DNA of 64,000 bases from Chamaecrista fasciculata (lineage: Eukaryota; Streptophyta; Magnoliopsida; Fabales; Fabaceae): NCBI GenBank assembly GCA_003254925.1, contig QANZ01032163.1, positions 40,577 through 104,576 on the forward strand, given 5' to 3'. The position numbers and the translations under genes are program-made. This document shows positions 58,780 to 64,000 of the stretch, in pieces; positions within the stretch are counted from its first letter, which is position 1, and each line of letters opens with the position of its first letter. The notes beneath the pieces are model-generated. The model ran no database searches and was not told where the DNA came from. It saw only the letters and a program-made list of their open reading frames with translations.

Positions 58780-59440
58780 ATATCTATATGTGTGTGTGTG
58801 AAAGAGAGAGAGATATGAGTGAAAAAGACAACAAAATTATTAAGAAATGATAGATAGAAAGAGAAAACTATAAGTGTAGTAAATGAGGGTATGTAAAATT
58901 ATTATTTTGCTTCATAGTTTTTTTATATTTGTATTAGAGTATAGGTAATTACATGTGTATGAGTAGGGGTATGTTAGTAAATGTAAGAGAAAATGAAATG
59001 ATGTTGTTGTTGGGAAATCACAGAGGGAGCGCAGCGGAAGAAATTAAAAATTTTTGGACTAAAACGCAAATAAAACTAAAAGCTAACTCTGTGATTCCTT
59101 CCAGGATCCACTAACTATGTTTATACTAAGCAAGAAAAGATGTTTACCTAGTTTTGATCGGTGACTTATCGTATTCGCGAATTTGAGAAGTCCACAGAGT
59201 GTCCTTCCTCTACCAGTAATCCACACGNATTTATCTCTATAAATTAATCAAAAAATATATATGTTCAAATAACACATAAATAAAATGATTGGCCCTAGGG
59301 CACAATCTCCATCAGTTGTAAATGAAATGATGTTGAGAATGAGATGATATTTTTTTTTGGTCAGGCAAACAACCATTTGTACTGATTATCAAATTTGAAA
59401 ACAAGATGATACTTGAATGATGGATGAGATGATCTCCCGA
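58780..59440. mobile_element. hAT-like non-autonomous element carrying a solo LTR
   Basis: About 58865-58990 is the reverse complement of 13985-14100, so this is a second copy of the element at 13805. It is interrupted by the LTR at 59008-59314, after which AAATGAAATGATGTTGAGAA resumes. Outer ends are not clear. Confidence 0.5.
59008..59314 (-). mobile_element. solo LTR with GTTGT target duplication
   Basis: On the plus strand runs TGTTGGGAAATCACAGAGGG to GGGCACAATCTCCATCA; on the minus strand it starts TGATGGAGATTGTGCCCTAG, a form seen in plant copia LTRs, hence the strand. GTTGT lies at 59003-59007 and 59315-59319. No internal domain, so LTR-LTR recombination is likely. A single N at 59228 leaves its true length uncertain. 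Confidence 0.75.
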
Positions 59441-59751
59441 ACCAGTAATTGTAATAAGTTAATCACATGCAAAATGTCCTAAATTTCATTTTTAGTTTTG
59501 GGCAATACTTTGGAGCTTTCCATTGCTCTAACACACTAGCTACCAACTAATGAAGCCTTGTTTGGAGTCAATTTTAATTTATAATTTATTTTTTTTCATT
59601 ACATATAACACTTGTGATAAGAGATAAAGGAACCAAACTCTCATTTGCTCTATCTACCCTATTTTTCATAGCATAATCCTTTAGTTTTTTACTAACCTAA
59701 ATCACTATTCACATTTTACTTTTGAGATTTACTCATAAGTCACTAACAACA
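59320..59751. other. remaining right part of the hAT-like element and AT-rich DNA
   Basis: A T-rich insertion-like phrase (TTTTTTTTTGGTCAGGCAAA) at about 59351 and no supported gene. Confidence 0.45.
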
Positions 59752-60414
59752 TAAAAATATTAATTTCGCCCACAAACTTTACACCAATTATCAATTTTGT
59801 CTTAACTTTTTTTGCTGTAAATTTTATCCTTAATGTTTTATATTTTGATAAATGGCAAAAGTACAATTGGCACCCCCAAAAGTATGTGGTCATTTTCAGT
59901 TGCACTTCCAAAGTTTTTCTTTGGATCAATTTTACCTCCAAAATATGGATCAATTTCAGTTATACACTTAAATTTTTTTTAGTCAATTATACCCCAAAAT
60001 ACCCCCCCCCCCCAATTTAGGAGTACAATTGACACAAAAAAGAAAAGATTGATGGTACAATTGATACAATAAAAGATTTGGAGGATAATTGACTCAAAAA
60101 AACTTTTGAGGTATAACTGAAACTGACCCTATACTTTGGGGTTACAATTAACCAAAAAAAAACTTGGGGGGTACCAAGAGTGTCTTGATAAATTAATGAT
60201 AGATTACCTCATATTTTTCAATTGAGTTAGAATTTGAGTTTCTTTTTCTATCAATTTTACATTATATATTATTAGTCAAATAAACTTTACCATTAATATT
60301 TGACTAAAGTAAGATCAGATGATAAAATTGATCAAAATGTGAAATTGACTTGAAAAAAATATTAGAGATCAAATTCACCATGGTCAGTAAAATTTATGAT
60401 CTAAATTAGTGCTT
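59752..60414. mobile_element. MULE-like MITE, subfamily 2, interrupted by subfamily 1
   Basis: The left arm AAATATTAATTTCGCCC starts near 59756, and the right half (TTGAGTTAGAATTTGAGTTT onward) resumes at 60194. Between them is the element at 59854-60184. Confidence 0.65.
59854..60184. mobile_element. MULE-like MITE, subfamily 1, nested
   Basis: 331 bp. Starts GGCAAAAGTACAATTGGCAC; arms as in the copy at 1143. Perfect 9-bp duplication TTGATAAAT at 59845-59853 and 60185-60193. A run of about 11 C lies at its centre (about 60003). Confidence 0.8.
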
Positions 60415-60757
60415 TTTCCACCAACAACCGCACGACTCGTTCTTCCTTCCTCTTCCTCTTTAAAAAATAAAAACCCTAATAAAAAACCCTCTCCCTTCTC
60501 AGCCGCAATCGCCACCGTCAACATGCACACACGAAGTCGACGTTCTTCCTCTATTCGTCTCCTCCCTTTTGGCACGATGGCGACGACGACGACGACAAGA
60601 GAGTAAAAACACAACTACGACGACGACATTCTTCCTCGTCTCTTCAATCCGTTCTCTCTGTTCGACGTTCAAGCATACTGAAGTTCAAGCACACTGGTGG
60701 TAACTCTCTATTCAATGTTCTTCTGTTACTCTCACTCTCTCTCCTCCTTGTCTCTTA
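60415..60757. other. GC-richer gene-like patch without a supported gene
   Basis: CT- and GACGAC-rich DNA (about 60420-60700) with small open frames on both strands; composition resembles a 5' exon, but no domain or splice structure can be shown. It may be a gene relic. Confidence 0.35.
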
Positions 60758-61982
60758 GGGTATGTTTGAATGAGGTATCAAGGGGGGAATGGAGAGGAGA
60801 GTAACGGAGAGAAGGTAAAAAATTTATGTTTGAATGTTTTTTGAGGGGATAGTGGAGTGGACAAACATGGACACCAAAGCACTCCTTGGCACCCCAAAAC
60901 CCAATTGTTGTTGGCCCCCCCAAATTGGGGAGGCCAAGTAGGGGGTGTACACGGCCGGGCCAGGTTTTTGGCCGCCCCGAGACCCGACCTAGGACAGACC
61001 CAAGGCGGGCCATCGGGTCCATCCAGCCCAACTTTTTTTTAAAAAAAATATAATTTATTCATTTTATATATTTTTTATTTTGTATATATTGATAAAACAA
61101 ATAATTTTGGATCAATTTAATGATGTTTTTATTAATAAAGACATTTAATTTGACTTAATTGTTAAAAATGCTGATTTAATTAAGATTAAGTATATATTTT
61201 ATGTACATTTTTAATATACAATTGATAAAAATAATAATAGATATACATTTCTTACAATTAAAAAAAATATTTAGTAGTATAAAATATAAATATGTATAGT
61301 AAAAGTTAAAAAAAAAATATATTTTTTTAAAGATGAGAGTACCCCAAGCCAGGTTTAGAAACACTAGACCCGGACCTGACCCAACCTAAACACCCTCGAA
61401 CTAGGCCGAGTCCACCGGGTTGCCGGGCCGGCCGGGTCCCTTGTACACCCCTAGGGCCAAAGAAGGAGAGAACAACTTTATAATTTTTGGAGACAATTAT
61501 ACCCTCATAACTTATTAATATTACTTATCTTTATAAACCCTAATATTAATTTAGGGACAAAATATTATTTAGTACAAATTCACAGACCAAAATGTATAAA
61601 ATTATTTCAAATTTAGTGATAAAATATTATTAATTTAGTACAAATTCAAGAACCAAAAAGCAAAAAATTAGTTTAAATTCAAGGACCAAATAATATTATT
61701 TTAGTATAAATTCAGATACCAAGAAGTATAAAATTAGTTCAAATTCAAAGATCAAATTATTATTAGTCATAAGCAATAGTGAATTTTATAAAAGGATAAT
61801 ATTAGAAATAATAATAATCCATTCCATTACTAATAACTTTCAAACATGATTATCATGTGTCCATTCATTTCCTTATTAAAAACTCCCAAATAACATATTT
61901 ACGTAGTCCATTAATATTCTCTCCACTCCACTCTATTAGTCTCCATTAATGTCCTCTCCTCTTCATCCCCACTAAAACATGG
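60758..61982. mobile_element. probable TIR element with GGAGAGG-rich ends, carrying a nested hAT-like MITE
   Basis: Left end AGGGTATGTTTGAATGAGG followed by GGGGAATGGAGAGGAGAG; right end has the inverse CCTCTCCTCTTCATCCCCAC and AAACATGG. The similarity is imperfect and the target duplication unclear. Confidence 0.4.
60939..61453. mobile_element. hAT-like MITE with GGGTGTACA ends
   Basis: 515 bp. Ends TAGGGGGTGTACACGGCC and, as reverse complement, TAGGGGTGTACAAGGGACC, with CCGGGCC-rich subterminal regions. Flanks AGGCCAAG and GGGCCAAA match at 6 of 8. The interior is AT-rich. Confidence 0.6.
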
Positions 61983-62453
61983 AAATGGATCCTCTACTGT
62001 CTAAATCTTGTGCTGTCTCTGCTGTTAATAGTTCAGAAGCATTAATTCTATCTAATGGTCCAACAAGTGCCACGTTAGGTCTCTTTTTCTTTACACCAAA
62101 ACATCATATTTTTATCTTCTTCCTTCTTGTTTTCAGCCACATCGTGAAAAAAAAAAATCATTTTACTCTCAGATTTCTATCTTCTTCGAAAACTCCCTCC
62201 ATTGTTCCATTCCTTACTAAACTCTTCCAAACCTTCCGAAGCTTCATTCACAGTTGAGATGTGTAAAAATGGAAGCAATCTGCAATTCAATTAAGAAGCT
62301 AATCCATCTCAAGTAACTTCAGATCCAAAGCAAATCCCTCAAAGTGTTTCTAGATAGGTAATTAAACTCGTAAATATGCAAACACTTGACTTGAGATACT
62401 CCAACAACCTCAACTGTGTTCTTGCTGAGAGCAAAATGACGTTTTTTTTTTAT
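61983..62453. other. intergenic DNA
   Basis: A 92-aa open frame (61979-62257) shows no domain and low-complexity Phe/Ser content; not accepted as a gene. Confidence 0.45.
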
Positions 62454-63073
62454 GGGTAAATTATACTCTCGTACCTCCTGTTCGGTAATATTTCACTTTG
62501 GTATCCTGTGATTTAAAAAATGACACTTTGGTATCCTGTGGTATTCTTTATTAACACTTTGGTACCTTTTGGAGCTATTTTATAATTTTAACTATAATAA
62601 ATTTTGCAAAAATTAACAATTGACCCCAAAAAATTTTCATAAAATTACAAATAAGTCCCTGGATACATATTACTTAGGGACTAAAATGAAAACTTAAAAA
62701 ATTGGGGTCAATATGTAATTTTTGCAAAATTTGTTATGGTTAAAATTATAAAATAGCTCCAAAGGGTACCAAAATATTAATGGAGAATACTACAGGGTAC
62801 CAAAGTGTCATTTTTTAAACNGACATTTTGGTACCCCGTTCTTTGGACCAAGTGACACTTTGGTACCCTAAAAAAGTAACAAATAGTGAAAGAACAGGGT
62901 ACCAAAGTGTCACTTGGTCCAAAGAACAGGGTACCAAAATGTCACTTTTGAAAGAATAGGGTACCAAAATGACAATTTTTGAAAGAACAGGGTACCAAAG
63001 TGTCACTTTTGAAAGAACAGGGTACCAAAGTGGAATTGGTCCATAGAACAGGGTACCAAAGTGGAATTTACCC
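62454..63073. mobile_element. two subfamily-4 MITEs fused at a single N
   Basis: The first begins GGGTAAATTATACTCTCG and has both arms up to GTCATTTTTTAAAC, then N at 62821. The second shows repeated ACAGGGTACCAAAGTG units to the terminal GTGGAATTTACCC at 63073 but no left end. The outer ends belong to the same family, so sequence is missing or misjoined at the N. Confidence 0.7.
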
Positions 63074-64000
63074 AAAAAATTATTAAGAAAAAATTACAAA
63101 CTCAACCCGCGGGTTCAACCCAACCCAACCCGCAACTCTGCAGGTTGGGTTGGTTCGGGTTGAGTTTTAAAAATTATAAAACCAAACCCAATCCAACTGG
63201 TAGATTGATGTGCGGATTGGGCTGGAATTTTCCCTCAACCCAGCCCGCGCTCACCCCTACATATCTATTGTGTGTTGTTAGACCTCAAGTCAAGATTGAA
63301 GGCCTGCCCATGATTATAATGGACCTTAATGAAACTTAAAAATGGGCCTAGATCTCCAATAGTTTCGGGCTCATGGCCCAATTCTCCTGTCATTTCAAGA
63401 GAATCCTGATGGATCTGGAAAAAACCATCAATTTATGCATCACCAAAAAAAAAAAAATAATTTCTTCTCTTTTATGTATTCATTTATTTTTGTTGGCTCA
63501 AGATACTTATTCATTCGTTTTTTGGACGAATCCACTCATATATCATCAGGCAAGTTTAAATAATAATCTTTTTCCAAAAATATAATTCCAAGCTGGTCCT
63601 TCACCTTCATATATTTTTTTAAGATACGGATTCCTCATTGAAGAATATGCCACAAGCCCTTAACTTTTCTTATATTTTATACTTCTAGTGGCCACATAAG
63701 TCTGTGCCTGCCAGACTTGCATATTTAAAGTGGTCAAATTCATTAATAAATTATTAGTTCAAGTGGTAACAATCTTATTTTTATTAGAGTTTATGAGTTG
63801 AGTAATAAAGAGTAAGCGACATTTTCTAAGCTCAAACTCCTTCATATTCAAATTTTAAATAATAAAAATATATAAAGAACTCATTAAGATAATTTGTAAC
63901 TGATTTTATCGTATTAAAACTTAACCTAAAATTTTAATTTGATTTTATATCTTTTGCCCAATTCTTAATTTGGTCTCATATTTTTTTGTTACACTTTTTG
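63074..64000. other. intergenic DNA with one end of a further hAT-type MITE
   Basis: About 63100-63265 contains CCCAACCCGCAACTC and inverse GGTTGGGTTGGTTCGGGTTG, then CAGCCCGCGCTCACCCCTA, the right end typical of GGGGTGAGCGCGGGCTG elements. No left end was found. The remainder shows no gene. Confidence 0.45.

Noticed and set aside
60384..60614. short frames on both strands in a GC-rich patch
   Set aside because: Low-complexity Ser/Thr or Glu/Arg runs from GACGAC and TTCCTC repeats, no domain; kept only as a gene-like patch.
62815..63075. minus-strand frame rich in WYPV repeats
   Set aside because: It is translated MITE arm (repeated GGTACC units) and crosses an N; not a protein.

Overview
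The window is nuclear DNA from a flowering plant, almost certainly a eudicot. It has AT-rich intergenic DNA, short GT-AG-split exons in long introns, a large single-exon NLR, a Ty1/copia retrotransposon and many small inverted-repeat DNA elements. The bark-storage-type gene hints at a woody species, but I cannot name the genus. There is one 100-N gap (14239-14338) and four single Ns (46111, 48857, 59228, 62821), all inside repeats.

Six protein genes can be reconstructed. (1) 3109-11401 (+), a GBF-interacting-protein-1-like gene, 10 coding exons, 869 aa. (2) 17572-25219 (+), a CorA-like metal-transporter family gene, 7 coding exons, 550 aa, with GIN in place of GMN. (3) 30955-34140 (-), an intronless CC-NBS-LRR gene of 1061 aa, convergent with the CorA-like gene. 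(4) 37937-40693 (+), coatomer zeta subunit, 6 exons, 182 aa. (5) 43160-44362 (-), an intronless F-box/FBA gene of about 400 aa. (6) 49418-53882 (+), a bark-storage-protein/nucleoside-phosphorylase-like gene, 5 exons, 347 aa. Positions 151-273 look like the last exon of an RNase-H-like reading frame. The genes have unrelated functions and do not form a pathway or cluster.

Between 25.2 and 31 kb lies a complete copia element (26414-30805) with two indistinguishable 199-bp LTRs, a CCAAG target duplication, a tRNA-Met-type primer site and one long intact pol ORF. It has no recognisable Gag capsid or zinc knuckle, so it looks like a young, Gag-dependent element. It sits 145 bp beyond the NLR stop codon.

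Much of the rest is a cloud of palindromic MITEs rich in phrases such as GGTCCC and GGTACC. For many I could find 7-9 bp target duplications, and long arms plus 9-bp duplications suggest Mutator-like origin. Two larger inverted-repeat elements (36173-37577 and 56055-57042) enclose GC-richer, gene-like sequence and are Pack-type candidates. Other items are a solo LTR with a 5-bp duplication (59008-59314), a PIF/Harbinger-like element with TTA duplication in a CorA intron, an Au-like SINE, inverted blocks of degenerate telomere-type repeat (47.9-48.9 kb) and a near-perfect 601-bp tandem duplication in the last intron of the bark-storage-type gene. No rRNA, tRNA or CRISPR features were seen.
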